The notes below the pieces were generated by a model. The model saw only the letters and a program-made list of their open reading frames with translations, searched no databases and had not been told where the DNA came from. Source: Aromatoleum bremense (GTDB taxonomy: Bacteria; Pseudomonadota; Gammaproteobacteria; Burkholderiales; Rhodocyclaceae). From it: a stretch of 64,000 bases of DNA. Positions 9,181 through 18,526 of the stretch are shown one piece after another; position 1 is the first letter of the stretch; each line of letters begins with the position of its first letter. Made by a program: the position numbers and the translations under genes. Location of the stretch: positions 1,550,001 through 1,614,000 of the forward strand of contig NZ_CP059467.1 in NCBI RefSeq assembly GCF_017894365.1, read 5' to 3'.

Positions 9181-10452
9181 TCAGAACGCCATCGAGTATT
9201 GCGCGCCGAAGATCCAGACGTCGGACTCGTATTCGCCGGTGACGCGCCCGCGTCCTGCCGCGCTCTGGTCGTTGTCGATCTTCGTGTCGCGCACGTAGAG
9301 GTAAGCGCCGCCGACATCGAGCGTCGTCGTCTTGGTCGCCTTCCACTGCCCGCCGAGCGCAAACCAGGTGCGGTCGTTGTCCGGCAGCGCGACGAGCCGG
9401 CGGTCCCTGCCCCTCACCGGCGCCTGGTCGTAGGCGACGCCGAACTTCAGCTTCCACGCGTCGTTGAGCTTGTAGTTCGCGCCGAGCGCGACGCGCCAGC
9501 TGTCGCGGTAGTCGGTGTTCAGCGTCTGCACGGTGACGCCCGACAGCGGCCCCGAACGGCGGTCGATGTCGACTTTTTTGATGTTGCTCCAGCCCGTCCA
9601 CGACAGATCGCCGAGCATTTCCCAGCGCTCGTCGAGCTGTTGCGCGACGCTCATGATCAGCGTGTCGGGCAGATCGACATCCGCGCGGGCCTTGCCGCTG
9701 GTCGTCTGCGGCACGGCGCCCGCGAGCGTCCCCTTGAGCTTCAGGTCGCCTTCGAGCTCGTGCTCGATCTTCGAACGGTACGAGACCCCGATTTTCATCG
9801 ACGGCGACGGCGTGAACAACACGCCGATGTTCCAGCCCCACGCATCGGAGTCGACATCGAGCGTCGCGAACGTCGTGGCGAGGCCGGGCGCGACCGCGGC
9901 GATGCGCTCGTACTCCGCTTCGGCGCGCTGCCAGTTCAGGCCGGCACCAAGCGAGAGCTTGTCATTGACGCGATACGCGATCGACGGGTTGATGTTGTAG
10001 GTCTTGATCTCGAAGTTCAGCGACTGGGCGCCGCCGACCCACGACTCGTCGTAGTCGGTGACGAGGCCGAACGGAGCGCTCAGGCCGACGCCGACATACA
10101 AATCCTTGTTCAGCGCCCACGACAGGTAGGCGTTCGGCAGCGCCGCCCACCCGCCCGCGTCGTCGCCATTGCCGCGGAGCACGCCGCTCTGCGAGCCCTT
10201 GTCGCTGAACTCGAAGCTCGGCCGCACCGCCGCCACGCCGAACGACGCTTCGCGCGCCTGCAGCTGCGTCATGCCGGCCGGGTTGAAGAAGATCGTGCCG
10301 GCGTTCTCGGCGACCGCCGCGGAGCCCGCGTAGGCGTTGCCGAGCCCGCTGGCGTTCTGCTCCATCAGCTGGAAACCGGCGGCCGAGGCTACGCCGGAGG
10401 CCATCGCCAGCAGCGCTGCCGGGACTGCCCGGGCAATCATCGTCGTATGCAT
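9181..10452 (-). CDS. fadL: FadL/TodX-family outer-membrane long-chain fatty acid (hydrophobic substrate) channel
   Basis: A 423-residue outer-membrane beta-barrel protein. A signal peptide (residues about 1-24, ending ASA) is followed by the FadL-type hatch opening AGFQLMEQNASGLGNAYAGS and the conserved NPAGMTQL element. The C-terminus ends in alternating aromatic residues with a terminal Phe (FGAQYSMAF), as expected for barrel assembly. It imports hydrophobic substrates such as fatty acids or aromatic hydrocarbons. AAGGAGG sits eight bases before the ATG at 10452. Being embedded in the beta-oxidation locus, it likely supplies the fatty-acid substrate, but FadL relatives also serve hydrocarbons, so the ligand is inferred. 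Confidence 0.88.
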   Translation of the reverse strand: MHTTMIARAVPAALLAMASGVASAAGFQLMEQNASGLGNAYAGSAAVAENAGTIFFNPAGMTQLQAREASFGVAAVRPSFEFSDKGSQSGVLRGNGDDAGGWAALPNAYLSWALNKDLYVGVGLSAPFGLVTDYDESWVGGAQSLNFEIKTYNINPSIAYRVNDKLSLGAGLNWQRAEAEYERIAAVAPGLATTFATLDVDSDAWGWNIGVLFTPSPSMKIGVSYRSKIEHELEGDLKLKGTLAGAVPQTTSGKARADVDLPDTLIMSVAQQLDERWEMLGDLSWTGWSNIKKVDIDRRSGPLSGVTVQTLNTDYRDSWRVALGANYKLNDAWKLKFGVAYDQAPVRGRDRRLVALPDNDRTWFALGGQWKATKTTTLDVGGAYLYVRDTKIDNDQSAAGRGRVTGEYESDVWIFGAQYSMAF

Positions 10453-10528
10453 GTGTGTCGCCTCCTTGTCATGCCATCAGCAAGTCTAGCACTGCATTCG
10501 CAAGGTCGCGCCGGCTGCCCGGCGCCGC

Positions 10529-10939
10529 TCATTCGGCCGGCGGCACCGGTCGCTTGTTGCCGTGGTCGTCGAGCGCCACGTACGTCAGCTTCGCCTCGGT
10601 GACCTTCACCACGAACAAGCTCTCGGGATTGCGCTCGGCGAACACCTGGACATCGACGGTGATCGAGGTGCGCCCGACCGACACCACGTCGGCATAAAAG
10701 CTGACCAAGTCGCCGACCGACACCGGCTGCTTGAACGTGAAGGCGTTGACCGCGACCGTCGCGCAGCGGCCGCGCGCGCGGTAGTGCGCGGCGATGCCGC
10801 CCGCGATGTCGACCATCGACATGATCCAGCCGCCAAACACGTCGCCGGCGGGGTTGAGGTCCCCCGGCATCGGCATCACCCGCAGCGCCGGCTGGCGGTT
10901 CTTCGGCAATTTCACCGGGGTCGTTGAAACGTCGGACAT
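10529..10939 (-). CDS. hotdog-fold acyl-CoA thioesterase (YciA/BFIT-like)
   Basis: A 136-residue hotdog-fold protein. It contains the typical opening RVMPMPGDLNPAGDVFGGWI, where the Asn/Asp around the loop and the long helix (MSMVDIAGGIAAHYRA) form the thioesterase active site. Next come AVNAFTFKQPVSVGDLVSFY and an EAKLTYVALDD strand. It hydrolyses acyl-CoA to free acid and CoA, possibly buffering the CoA pool during beta-oxidation. The start MSDVSTTPV at 10939 was preferred, with GGAAAA seven bases upstream. An upstream ATG at 10984 would overlap the preceding gene's end. It lies between the FadJ-like fusion and fadL. Confidence 0.85.
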   Translation of the reverse strand: MSDVSTTPVKLPKNRQPALRVMPMPGDLNPAGDVFGGWIMSMVDIAGGIAAHYRARGRCATVAVNAFTFKQPVSVGDLVSFYADVVSVGRTSITVDVQVFAERNPESLFVVKVTEAKLTYVALDDHGNKRPVPPAE

Positions 10940-10958
10940 CAGCTCGTTTTCCAGGAAT

Positions 10959-13001
10959 TCATCGGGCAGGAACGATAGCATCATCCCGGCGTGCCGATGC
11001 CGCGTCGAGCGGTTTTTCCCCGGCGGACGCGAGATAGTGCAGCGGGCCGCCGGTGAAGGGCGCGAAGCCGGTGCCGAAGATCACGCCGGCGTCGGCGAGA
11101 TCCGCATCGGCGACGACGCCCTCATTGACGCAGCGACGCGCCGCGGCGAGGAGCGGCGCGACGATGCGCGCGGCGAGCCCCGCGGGCACCGTGTCGACCG
11201 CGGCTTTCTGCGCCTTGCCGTCGCTCCAGCGGTAATAGCCCTGGCCGGACTTCCTGCCGAGATGGCCGGCGGCGACGAGCTCCGCGAGCCGTTTCGGCAC
11301 TGCCACGGCGCCCCCGCCGAGCGCCTTGCCGGCGGCGAGCGCGATATCGAGTCCGACCGTGTCAACGAGCTCGACGGGCCCCATCGGCATGCCGAACGCG
11401 ACCAGCGCCGCGTCGACGGCTTCCGGCGCGATGCCTTCCTCGACGCATCGCAGCGCTTCGAGCATGTACGGCCCGAGCACCGCATTGACGAGGAAGCCGG
11501 GGGCGCTGCGGACCGGCAGCGGCAGCTTGTCGAGGCGGCGGACGAACGCGGCGGCGCGGTAGAGCGCGTCGGCATCGGACGCCTCGCCGGCGACGACTTC
11601 GACGAGCGGCATCTGTGCGACCGGGTTGAAGAAGTGGATGCCGACGAGGCGCGCCGGGTGCGCGAGCCCGGCCGCGATGTCCTCGATGCGCAGGCTCGAC
11701 GTGTTCGTCGCGAGCACGGCATCGGGGCTGGCGCGGCGCTCGAGGTCCGCGAACAAGGCGCGCTTCGCGTCGAGATTCTCGAAGATCGCCTCGATCACGA
11801 CATCGGCGCGCCGCGCGCCATGGCCGTGCGGGTCCGGGATCAGCCGGTCGAGGGCGAAGCGCACCTGCCTCGCTTTCGTCGCCGCGTCGCCGCGCAGCTT
11901 GCGCTCGAAGAGCTTCGCGGCGCGGGCGACGGCCGGCGCGATGCGCTCGACGGCCTGGTCCTGCAGCGTCACCGTCATGCCCGCGAGCGCGCACACGGCC
12001 GCGATGTCGCCACCCATGACGCCGGCACCGACGACATGCACGCGGCGCGGGGCGAACTCACCGCGGTTGTCATCACTCTTGCCGAACGCCTTCAGCCGCT
12101 CCTGCAGGAAGAACACGCGGATGAGGTTCTTCGCCGTCGGCGAGCGCAAGATCGCTTCGAGCGACGCCGGGTGGCCGGCCGGCACCGCCAGCGCGTTGCC
12201 GCCGAAGCGCTGCCAGATGTCGACAATCGCGTACGGCGCCGGGTAATGCTCGCGCGGCGCCTTCGAGGCGACCTGCTTCCTCGCCCGGTCGGCGACGATC
12301 GACTTCAGCGGACCGTTCATCAGCCGCAACGCGAGGGGCGGCTTTCGCCGCCGCTGGCCGGACAGCACGAGCATGCGCGCGGCGTTCTCCATAACGCGCG
12401 GCGGCACGCACTCGTCGGCGAGCCCGAGCTGCTTCGCGCGGCGCGCGTCGACGCTCTTTCCGGTCAACATCAGGTCAAGCGCCGCCGGTGCGCCGATCGT
12501 CTCCGGCAGCCGCTTCATGCCGCCCCACGCGGGCACGATGCCGAGCATCACTTCGGGCAGTGCGAGTTTCGTCGCAGGCTCGTCGACGACGACGCGGTAG
12601 CGGCACGCGAGCGCGAGTTCCAGCCCGCCGCCGAGGCAATGGCCGCGAATCAGCGCGAGCGTCGGAAAGCGCAGGCGCGCGAGCCGGTTGAAGAGCTCCC
12701 AGCCACGGCCGACCAGATCGCGCGCCGCCTGCGGCGAGTCGAGGCGCGTGAATTCCTCGATGTCGGCGCCGGCGACGAAGCCGGCAGGTTTCGCCGAGGC
12801 GATGACGAGCCCTTGCGGCGGCTGCGCTTCGAGCGCGGCGAACACGGCCGCGAGTTCGTCGAGCACGTCGCGCGACAGCGTGTTCGTCGCCGCGCCGGCG
12901 CGATCGAGGTACAGCCACGCGAGGCCGCCCCCGTCTCCACCCACGTTTTCGCCCCCCTCGCCGTCGCGCACGAGGCGCAGGTGTTCGTAGTGCGTCCCCA
13001 T
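10959..13001 (-). CDS. enoyl-CoA hydratase / 3-hydroxyacyl-CoA dehydrogenase fusion (FadJ/FadB-type order)
   Basis: A 680-residue protein with crotonase first and dehydrogenase second. The crotonase has both catalytic glutamates (GHCLGGGLELALACRY and LALPEVMLGIVPAWGG). The Rossmann motif HVVGAGVMGGDIAAVCA starts the second half, followed by FFNPVAQMPLVEVVAG and two HAD C-domains. It performs hydration and NAD-dependent oxidation of enoyl-CoA. The ATG at 13001 overlaps the thiolase stop as ATGA, so the two are translationally coupled and probably form an alpha/beta complex like FadJ-FadI. The open frame extends upstream only as a shadow of the thiolase gene. It is the second fusion enzyme of this locus, with the opposite domain order to the one at 6630-9023. 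Confidence 0.9.
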   Translation of the reverse strand: MGTHYEHLRLVRDGEGGENVGGDGGGLAWLYLDRAGAATNTLSRDVLDELAAVFAALEAQPPQGLVIASAKPAGFVAGADIEEFTRLDSPQAARDLVGRGWELFNRLARLRFPTLALIRGHCLGGGLELALACRYRVVVDEPATKLALPEVMLGIVPAWGGMKRLPETIGAPAALDLMLTGKSVDARRAKQLGLADECVPPRVMENAARMLVLSGQRRRKPPLALRLMNGPLKSIVADRARKQVASKAPREHYPAPYAIVDIWQRFGGNALAVPAGHPASLEAILRSPTAKNLIRVFFLQERLKAFGKSDDNRGEFAPRRVHVVGAGVMGGDIAAVCALAGMTVTLQDQAVERIAPAVARAAKLFERKLRGDAATKARQVRFALDRLIPDPHGHGARRADVVIEAIFENLDAKRALFADLERRASPDAVLATNTSSLRIEDIAAGLAHPARLVGIHFFNPVAQMPLVEVVAGEASDADALYRAAAFVRRLDKLPLPVRSAPGFLVNAVLGPYMLEALRCVEEGIAPEAVDAALVAFGMPMGPVELVDTVGLDIALAAGKALGGGAVAVPKRLAELVAAGHLGRKSGQGYYRWSDGKAQKAAVDTVPAGLAARIVAPLLAAARRCVNEGVVADADLADAGVIFGTGFAPFTGGPLHYLASAGEKPLDAASARRDDAIVPAR

Positions 13002-14281
13002 CACACCGCCTCCACGAGCATCGCGCCGCCCTGTCCGCCGCCGATGCAGATGCTCGCGATGCCGCGCGCGAGCCTGTCGCGGCGCAGCCGCTGCACCAGA
13101 TGCAGCACGATGCGCGCGCCGCTCGCGCCGACCGGATGGCCAATGGCGATCGCGCCGCCATCGACGTTCAGGCGCTCCTCGTCGAGCCGGCCGAGCGGCG
13201 CCGCGAGGCCGAGCTCGTCGCGACAATAGTCGGCGTCGTCCCACGCGCGCAGGCAGGCGATGACCTGCGCGGCGAACGCTTCGTTGATCTCCCACGCGTC
13301 GATGTCGTTCAGGCCGAGCCCGTGGCGCGCGAGCAGCGGCGTCGCCGCATGCACCGGGCCGAGCCCCATCTGCGCCGGGTCGAGCGCCGCCCATTCGCAA
13401 TCGACGATGCGCCCGACCGGTGTCAGGCCGCGGCGCTGCACCGTCTCTTCGGACGCGAGGATCAGCCACGCCGCGCCATCGGTGATCTGCGAACTGTTGC
13501 CGGCGGTGACGCGGCCGTACTTGCGGTCGAAGAAAGGCTTGAGCTTCGCCAGCTTGTCGACGGACGAATCGCGCCGCACGCCGTCGTCGTCCTTGTACAG
13601 CGCACCGTCGCGGTCGATCAGCGGCACGATCTCGTCGAGATGCCCGGCATCCTGCGCCGCGGCGACGCGGCGGTGGCTGCGCACCGCGTATTCGTCCATC
13701 GCGGCACGCGAAATGCCGAAGCGGTGCGCAAGGTTCTCGGCGGTCTGGCCCATCAGCTGGCCGACCACCGGATCGGTCAGACCTTTCATGATGCCGAGTA
13801 CAGGCGCGAGATCGGCCGGGCGGAAGCGGTGCAGCGCAGCCGCCTTCTGACCGATCGTCTTCGCGGCGTACCAGCCCGACAGCCAGCGCACCATCGCGTC
13901 GGAAAACAACAGCGGCGCGCGGGACAGCGCGTCGACGCCGCCCGCGAGCACGAGGCCCGAGCGTCCGGCGCGGAGGTTCATCATCGCCGAATCCAGCGCC
14001 TGCATGCCGGACGCGCAGTTGCGCATCACCGTCCAGCCCGGCACCTTGTGGCCGCAGCCGAGCCGCAACGCGACGACGCGGCCGATATTGACCTCGTCCG
14101 GCGACGGGCTCGCGCAGCCGAGGATGACTTCGTCGAGCTCGTCGGGCGCGAACGTCTGGCGCACGAGCAGCGCCGCACCGGCGGCGGTCGCGAGGTCCGA
14201 CGCGGCGAACGGTCCGGGGCCGTTCCTCGCCTTCAGGAACGGCGTGCGGGCGCCGTCGATGATGTAGATGCCGGAGCTCAT
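13001..14281 (-). CDS. acetyl-CoA C-acetyl/acyltransferase (thiolase), FadI-like
   Basis: A 426-residue thiolase. Nucleophile Cys89 is in MRNCASGMQALD, the active-site His in IAIGHPVGASGARI, and the second Cys in ICIGGGQGGAML. It is slightly longer than the FadA-type enzyme at 5418, in keeping with FadI-like proteins. It starts 14 bases after the acyl-CoA dehydrogenase stop and ends in an ATGA overlap with the FadJ-like fusion. The order dehydrogenase, thiolase, fusion is consistent with one transcript. Two distinct thiolases in one locus suggest different chain-length or branching preferences (inference). Confidence 0.9.
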   Translation of the reverse strand: MSSGIYIIDGARTPFLKARNGPGPFAASDLATAAGAALLVRQTFAPDELDEVILGCASPSPDEVNIGRVVALRLGCGHKVPGWTVMRNCASGMQALDSAMMNLRAGRSGLVLAGGVDALSRAPLLFSDAMVRWLSGWYAAKTIGQKAAALHRFRPADLAPVLGIMKGLTDPVVGQLMGQTAENLAHRFGISRAAMDEYAVRSHRRVAAAQDAGHLDEIVPLIDRDGALYKDDDGVRRDSSVDKLAKLKPFFDRKYGRVTAGNSSQITDGAAWLILASEETVQRRGLTPVGRIVDCEWAALDPAQMGLGPVHAATPLLARHGLGLNDIDAWEINEAFAAQVIACLRAWDDADYCRDELGLAAPLGRLDEERLNVDGGAIAIGHPVGASGARIVLHLVQRLRRDRLARGIASICIGGGQGGAMLVEAV

Positions 14282-14295
14282 GCGCGGGCGGCTCC

Positions 14296-16797
14296 TCAGG
14301 CGACCGCACGCAGCGGGCGCGAATCGTTCGGCCCGACTTCGGCAAGCGCCTCGCGCAGGCCGAAGTCGTACGGGAAATCGTCGACGCGGATGACCTTGTC
14401 GCGCAGGACGTTGCGCCGCTCGACGAGCGCGAATTCGACGTCGCTGATGACGCCGGCCTCGAGCGCGCGGCGCCAGATCGCATCGACGCCGCCACCGACG
14501 ATCAGGCCCGGGTCGAAGCGCCCCTGCCGGCGCGCCTCTTTCAGCTTCGCTTCGACCGGCTCGGCTTCGATCGTCGCGGCGAGCGCCGCTTCGAGCGCGG
14601 CGGCCGGCTCGTCGAGGTCGTCCGGCAGATACACGTCGGCAGTCAGCCGGTCGCGCGTCGGCGACGGCTCGATCAGCAGCTTCGCGACTTCGTGGCCGAG
14701 CGCGTCGGACGGCACGACGTACGGCCGCCCGAGCGGGAACACGACGAGCCGGCGCAGCACCGCCGCGAAGAACCGGTTCGGGAAGTTCGCGATCACGCCT
14801 TCGAACGCGTTCTGGGCCTTGAACATGCAGTCCCAGATCGCCCAGTGCATCAGCGGCGCATCCATCGCCTGACGCCCTTCGGCTTCGAAGCGCTTGAGCG
14901 TCGCCGACGCGAGATACATCAGCGACAGGATGTCGCCAAGCCGCGCGGAAAGCTTTTCCTTGCGCTTCAACGCGCCGCCCATCGTCCCCATCGAGATGTC
15001 CGCGAGGAACGCGAACGCCGCCGAGAAGCGCGTCAGCTGCTGGTAGTAACGGCGCGTCTCGGGCGCGATCTCATCTGCGTCACCTCCCGGTACGGCGACG
15101 AAATGCGAACCGGTGAGCCCCATCACCAACGCCCGCACCGCCGACGACAGCGTGTAGCCGACATGCCCCCAGAACGCGCGGTCGAACGCGGCGAGATCCC
15201 CTTTCTGCGCCGCGTGCATTTCGTCGAGCACGTAAGGATGGCAGCGGATCGCGCCCTGGCCGAACAGGATCAGGCTGCGCGTCAGGATGTTCGCGCCTTC
15301 GACGGTGATGCCGACCGGGATCTGCTGGTAGGCGCGACCGAGGAAGTTCTGCGGCCCGAGGCAGATGCCCTTGCCGCCGATGACGTCCATACCGTCATTG
15401 ACCGTCTGGCGCGCGCGCTCGGTGACGTGGTACTTGACGATCGCCGACACTACCGACGGCTTCTCGCCCAGGTCGATCGCGCCGGCCGTCATGATCCGCG
15501 CGGCATCGGACAGGTAGGTGTTCGCGCCGATGCGGGTCAGCGCCTCTTCGACGCCCTCGAAGCGGCCGATCGCGGTCTTGAACTGGTGGCGCACGCGGGC
15601 ATACGCGCCGACTGCGCGCGCGGTCATTTTCTGCATGCCGGTGTTCGAACCCGGCAGCGAGATCGAACGGCCCGCCGCGAGGCACTCCATCAGCATCCGC
15701 CAGCCCTGACCCGCCATCTGCGGGCCGCCGATGATGAAATCGAGCGGCATGAACACGTCACGGCCGCGCACCGGTCCGTTCATCCACACCGCGTTGAGCG
15801 GCAGGTGGCGCCGGCCGATGTCGACGCCGGGGTGATCGGCCGGCACCAGCGCGCAGGTGATGCCGAGGTCCGCGTCCGCGCCGAGCAGGCCGTCCGGGTC
15901 GTACAGCCGGAACGCGAGCCCGAACACGGTGCAGACCGGCGCGAGCGTGATGTAGCGCTTGTCGAACGTGACGCGCATGCCGAGCACTTCGCGGTCGCGC
16001 CACATGCCCTTGCAGACGACGCCGGCATCGGGGATCGACGCCGCGTCCGAGCCGGCCCACGGGCTCGTCAGCGCGAACGCCGGGATGTCGAGCCCTTGCG
16101 CGAGCCGCGGCAGGTAATGCGCTTTCTGCTCCGGCGTACCGTAATGCAGCAGCAGCTCGGCGGGTCCGAGCGAGTTCGGCACCATCACCGTGACCGCCGG
16201 CGCCGACGAGCGCGTCGACAGCTTCGTGATGACCTGCGAATGCGCGAACGCCGAGAAGCCTTTCCCGCCGTATTCCTTCGGGATGATCATGCCGAGAAAG
16301 CCGCGCTCCCTGATGTACCGCCACACTTCGGGCGACAAGTCCTGGCGCTGCGTCGCGGCCCAGTCGTCGGTGAGCCGGCACAGCTCGCTCGTCTCGTTGT
16401 CGAGGAAGGCGCGCTCCTCGGCGGTGAGCGCCGGCCACGGATACGCGAGCAGCTTCGCCCAGTCCGGCCTGCCGGCGAAGAGCTCGCCTTCCCACCACAC
16501 GGTGCCGGCTTCGAGCGCGTCCTTCTCGGTCTGTGACATCGACGGCAGCGCGCCGCGGAAAGCTTTGAAGATGCGCGCCGTCACGAGCCTGCGGCGCAGC
16601 GGGCGGAGCAGGAACACGCCGGCGAGCGCGGCGTAGAGGACGAGGACCGTGACGAGCGCGCCGCCCGGCCATCCGGCCGCCCCCATGAAACCCGCGAGCC
16701 ACGCCAGTCCGGCCCCCGCCCAGAGCGGGAAAGGTGCCCGCCGATAGGCGAGAACGCCCGCCACGACAGGGAGAAAAACGATCAACAGCCACGTCAT
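14296..16797 (-). CDS. fadE: FadE-type acyl-CoA dehydrogenase
   Basis: A long (833-residue) acyl-CoA dehydrogenase like E. coli FadE, about twice the size of ordinary ACADs. Two hydrophobic stretches at the N-terminus (residues about 1-45, rich in Leu/Val/Ala) suggest membrane attachment. The dehydrogenase domain follows with GFLGMIIPKEYGGKGFSA, FALTSPWAGSDAASIPD and NDGMDVIGGKGICLGPQNFL. The extra C-terminal FadE domain contains ADVYLPDDLDEPAA. It catalyses FAD-linked first oxidation of saturated acyl-CoA, passing electrons to ETF. GGAGG lies six bases before the ATG at 16797. It is the first enzyme gene after the TetR regulator and is probably regulated by it. Confidence 0.92.
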   Translation of the reverse strand: MTWLLIVFLPVVAGVLAYRRAPFPLWAGAGLAWLAGFMGAAGWPGGALVTVLVLYAALAGVFLLRPLRRRLVTARIFKAFRGALPSMSQTEKDALEAGTVWWEGELFAGRPDWAKLLAYPWPALTAEERAFLDNETSELCRLTDDWAATQRQDLSPEVWRYIRERGFLGMIIPKEYGGKGFSAFAHSQVITKLSTRSSAPAVTVMVPNSLGPAELLLHYGTPEQKAHYLPRLAQGLDIPAFALTSPWAGSDAASIPDAGVVCKGMWRDREVLGMRVTFDKRYITLAPVCTVFGLAFRLYDPDGLLGADADLGITCALVPADHPGVDIGRRHLPLNAVWMNGPVRGRDVFMPLDFIIGGPQMAGQGWRMLMECLAAGRSISLPGSNTGMQKMTARAVGAYARVRHQFKTAIGRFEGVEEALTRIGANTYLSDAARIMTAGAIDLGEKPSVVSAIVKYHVTERARQTVNDGMDVIGGKGICLGPQNFLGRAYQQIPVGITVEGANILTRSLILFGQGAIRCHPYVLDEMHAAQKGDLAAFDRAFWGHVGYTLSSAVRALVMGLTGSHFVAVPGGDADEIAPETRRYYQQLTRFSAAFAFLADISMGTMGGALKRKEKLSARLGDILSLMYLASATLKRFEAEGRQAMDAPLMHWAIWDCMFKAQNAFEGVIANFPNRFFAAVLRRLVVFPLGRPYVVPSDALGHEVAKLLIEPSPTRDRLTADVYLPDDLDEPAAALEAALAATIEAEPVEAKLKEARRQGRFDPGLIVGGGVDAIWRRALEAGVISDVEFALVERRNVLRDKVIRVDDFPYDFGLREALAEVGPNDSRPLRAVA

Positions 16798-16909
16798 TGT
16801 TGCCTCCTCACTATGCAGTCGGACGATCCGGCCGCGCCTCGGCCCGTGGTGCAGTCGTCGGCCGCATTCCGGATCGGGGCGCGCGGGTGCGCGGAGCGTG
16901 TTCCGTTCT

Positions 16910-17608
16910 TCACGCGGCCGCGCGCCCGGGCTGGTCGTCGCAAGCCTGCTCGAACCCGGCGAGCGGCGCGCGCAGGCCGCCGAGCAGGAAGGACATCAGC
17001 CGCGGCATCAGCCGCACCGGGTCCGCGTCGTCGAAGCGGCCGGCAAAAAGCTGCAAGCCGTCAGTGCCGGCGATCGCGTACGACATCGCGCCCATCATGA
17101 AGTGGAAGCGCCACAGGATCTCCTCGCGCGGCACGTCGGGCAGCGCCCGGTACAGCGCGGCGCGAAAGCGCTCGAGCACGCCGGCGTATTCCTCGGCGAG
17201 AAACTTGCGAATGAACGCGTTCGGCTCGGTGTAGGTGCGCCCGAGCAGGCGCATGAATGTGTGACCGCCGTGTTCGGTGTCCGCCGCGAGCTGCAGCGCG
17301 GTGCCGAAGTAGGCCTCGACGATCCGGCTCGGTTTCAGCGCCGCGCCGCCCGCATCGGCCTCGAGACGGTCGAGCGCGGCGAGCCGCTGGCGGTTCAGCT
17401 CGGTGAGGCGGCGGCGGAACACTTCCTGGATCAGCGCATCCTTGCTGCCGAAGTGGTAATTCACCGCGGCGAGGTTCGCGCGCGCCGCACCGGTGATCAT
17501 CCGCATCGACGTCGCCTCGAAGCCGTGTTCGACGAACAGGACTTCGGCTGCGTCGAGGATGCGGTGGCGCGTCTCGGACGCGGAGGGAGACTTCGCAGGC
17601 AGGTTCAT
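16910..17608 (-). CDS. TetR-family regulator, PsrA-like
   Basis: A 232-residue TetR-type repressor. The N-terminal HTH reads RHRILDAAEVLFVEHGFEAT and ARANLAAVNYHFGSKDALIQ. The 'NLAAVNYHFGSKDALIQ' recognition region closely matches, from memory, Pseudomonas PsrA, which senses long-chain fatty acids and controls beta-oxidation genes. The C-terminal ligand domain is all-helical (GHTFMRLLGRTYTEP and FHFMMGAMSYAIAG). It heads the minus-strand fatty-acid locus, 112 bases upstream of fadE. A PsrA-like inverted repeat lies 17-30 bases upstream of its start, suggesting autorepression. Ligand and regulon are inferred. Confidence 0.85.
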   Translation of the reverse strand: MNLPAKSPSASETRHRILDAAEVLFVEHGFEATSMRMITGAARANLAAVNYHFGSKDALIQEVFRRRLTELNRQRLAALDRLEADAGGAALKPSRIVEAYFGTALQLAADTEHGGHTFMRLLGRTYTEPNAFIRKFLAEEYAGVLERFRAALYRALPDVPREEILWRFHFMMGAMSYAIAGTDGLQLFAGRFDDADPVRLMPRLMSFLLGGLRAPLAGFEQACDDQPGRAAA

Positions 17609-17624
17609 CGCTGCAGCCCTGATT

Positions 17625-17638
17625 CAAACGGTCGTTTT
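17625..17638. promoter_or_regulatory. PsrA-like operator (CAAAC-N4-GTTTT)
   Basis: CAAAC at 17625-17629 and GTTTT at 17634-17638 form an almost perfect inverted repeat with a four-base spacer (core AAAC-N4-GTTT). The PsrA consensus from Pseudomonas, from memory, is (G/C)AAAC-N2-4-GTTT(G/C). The site lies just upstream of the TetR gene start at 17608, in the gap before the divergent olsB gene. Autoregulation, and possibly an effect on olsB, is inferred. Confidence 0.5.
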
Positions 17639-17767
17639 AATCATACGTTTCATCGATGGAGTGTCAAGGCCGCAGGAGCCCTGCCGGTAACGCAAGTGCC
17701 ACGCTGCAGTCATGAGCATGAAATGGGGCATCCCTAGATTGGCCCCAGTCATCAAGAGAGCAATCAC

Positions 17768-18526
17768 ATGCTGCAAACTCGAAAGGTGGAGCGGCGCGTC
17801 AGCCGCAGCAAGCTTCATGTCGGGCTCGCGACCTGCGAAAGTGAGATTCATGAGGCCCAGAAGCTGCGCTACCATGTCTTCGCCGAGGAACTCGGTGCCC
17901 GGCTGCCGAGCCGTATCCCGGGTGTCGATCACGATCTCTACGACCCCTTCTGTGAGCATCTGGTGGTGCGTGACGAAAGCCAGGGCCGCATTGTCGGCAC
18001 CTATCGCATCCTCTCGCCGCAGGCCGCGCTGCGCGTCGGCGGCTACTATTCCGAAACCGAGTTCGATCTGACTCGCCTGCAGCATCTGCGCCCGCGCATG
18101 GTCGAAATCGGCCGCTCGTGCATCCACTCCCAATATCGCAGCGGCGCGGCGATCGCGCTGCTTTGGTCGGCGCTGGCGCGCTACATGCAGGAGAATCGCC
18201 ACGACTACCTGCTGGGATGCGCGTCGATCAGCATCGCCGACGGCGGGCATGCGGCGGCGAGCCTTTATGCCCGCCTGCGCGAACGCCACGAAAGTCCTCC
18301 GGAATACCGCGTCTTCCCGCGCTACGCGCTGCCGTTGCGCGCGCTGCGCAGCGACATTCCCGCCGAAATACCGCCGCTCATCAAGGGCTATCTGCGCGCG
18401 GGCGCCTGGATCTGCGGCGAGCCGGCGTGGGATCCGGATTTCAACACCGCGGACCTTCCGATCCTGATGCCGATGAACCGCATCGATCCGAAATACGCCC
18501 GGCACTTCGTGAAGCCATGCGACTGA
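17768..18526 (+). CDS. olsB: L-ornithine N-alpha-acyltransferase (OlsB)
   Basis: A 252-residue GNAT-like acyltransferase. It transfers a 3-hydroxyacyl group from ACP to ornithine, the first step of ornithine-lipid synthesis. Characteristic stretches are AQKLRYHVFAEELGARLPSR, DHDLYDPFCEHLVVRD, IVGTYRILSPQAA, MVEIGRSCIH and the AIALLWSALARYM helix, as in OlsB and related Acyltransf_5 proteins. Its stop overlaps the olsA start by ten bases. It reads divergently from the TetR regulator. Ornithine lipids are membrane lipids often made under phosphate limitation, which fits the downstream phoX. Confidence 0.9.
   Translation: MLQTRKVERRVSRSKLHVGLATCESEIHEAQKLRYHVFAEELGARLPSRIPGVDHDLYDPFCEHLVVRDESQGRIVGTYRILSPQAALRVGGYYSETEFDLTRLQHLRPRMVEIGRSCIHSQYRSGAAIALLWSALARYMQENRHDYLLGCASISIADGGHAAASLYARLRERHESPPEYRVFPRYALPLRALRSDIPAEIPPLIKGYLRAGAWICGEPAWDPDFNTADLPILMPMNRIDPKYARHFVKPCD

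Noticed and set aside
10794..13229. 811-codon plus-strand ORF opposite the FadJ-like gene
   Set aside because: Same antisense artefact; the minus strand encodes full catalytic motifs.
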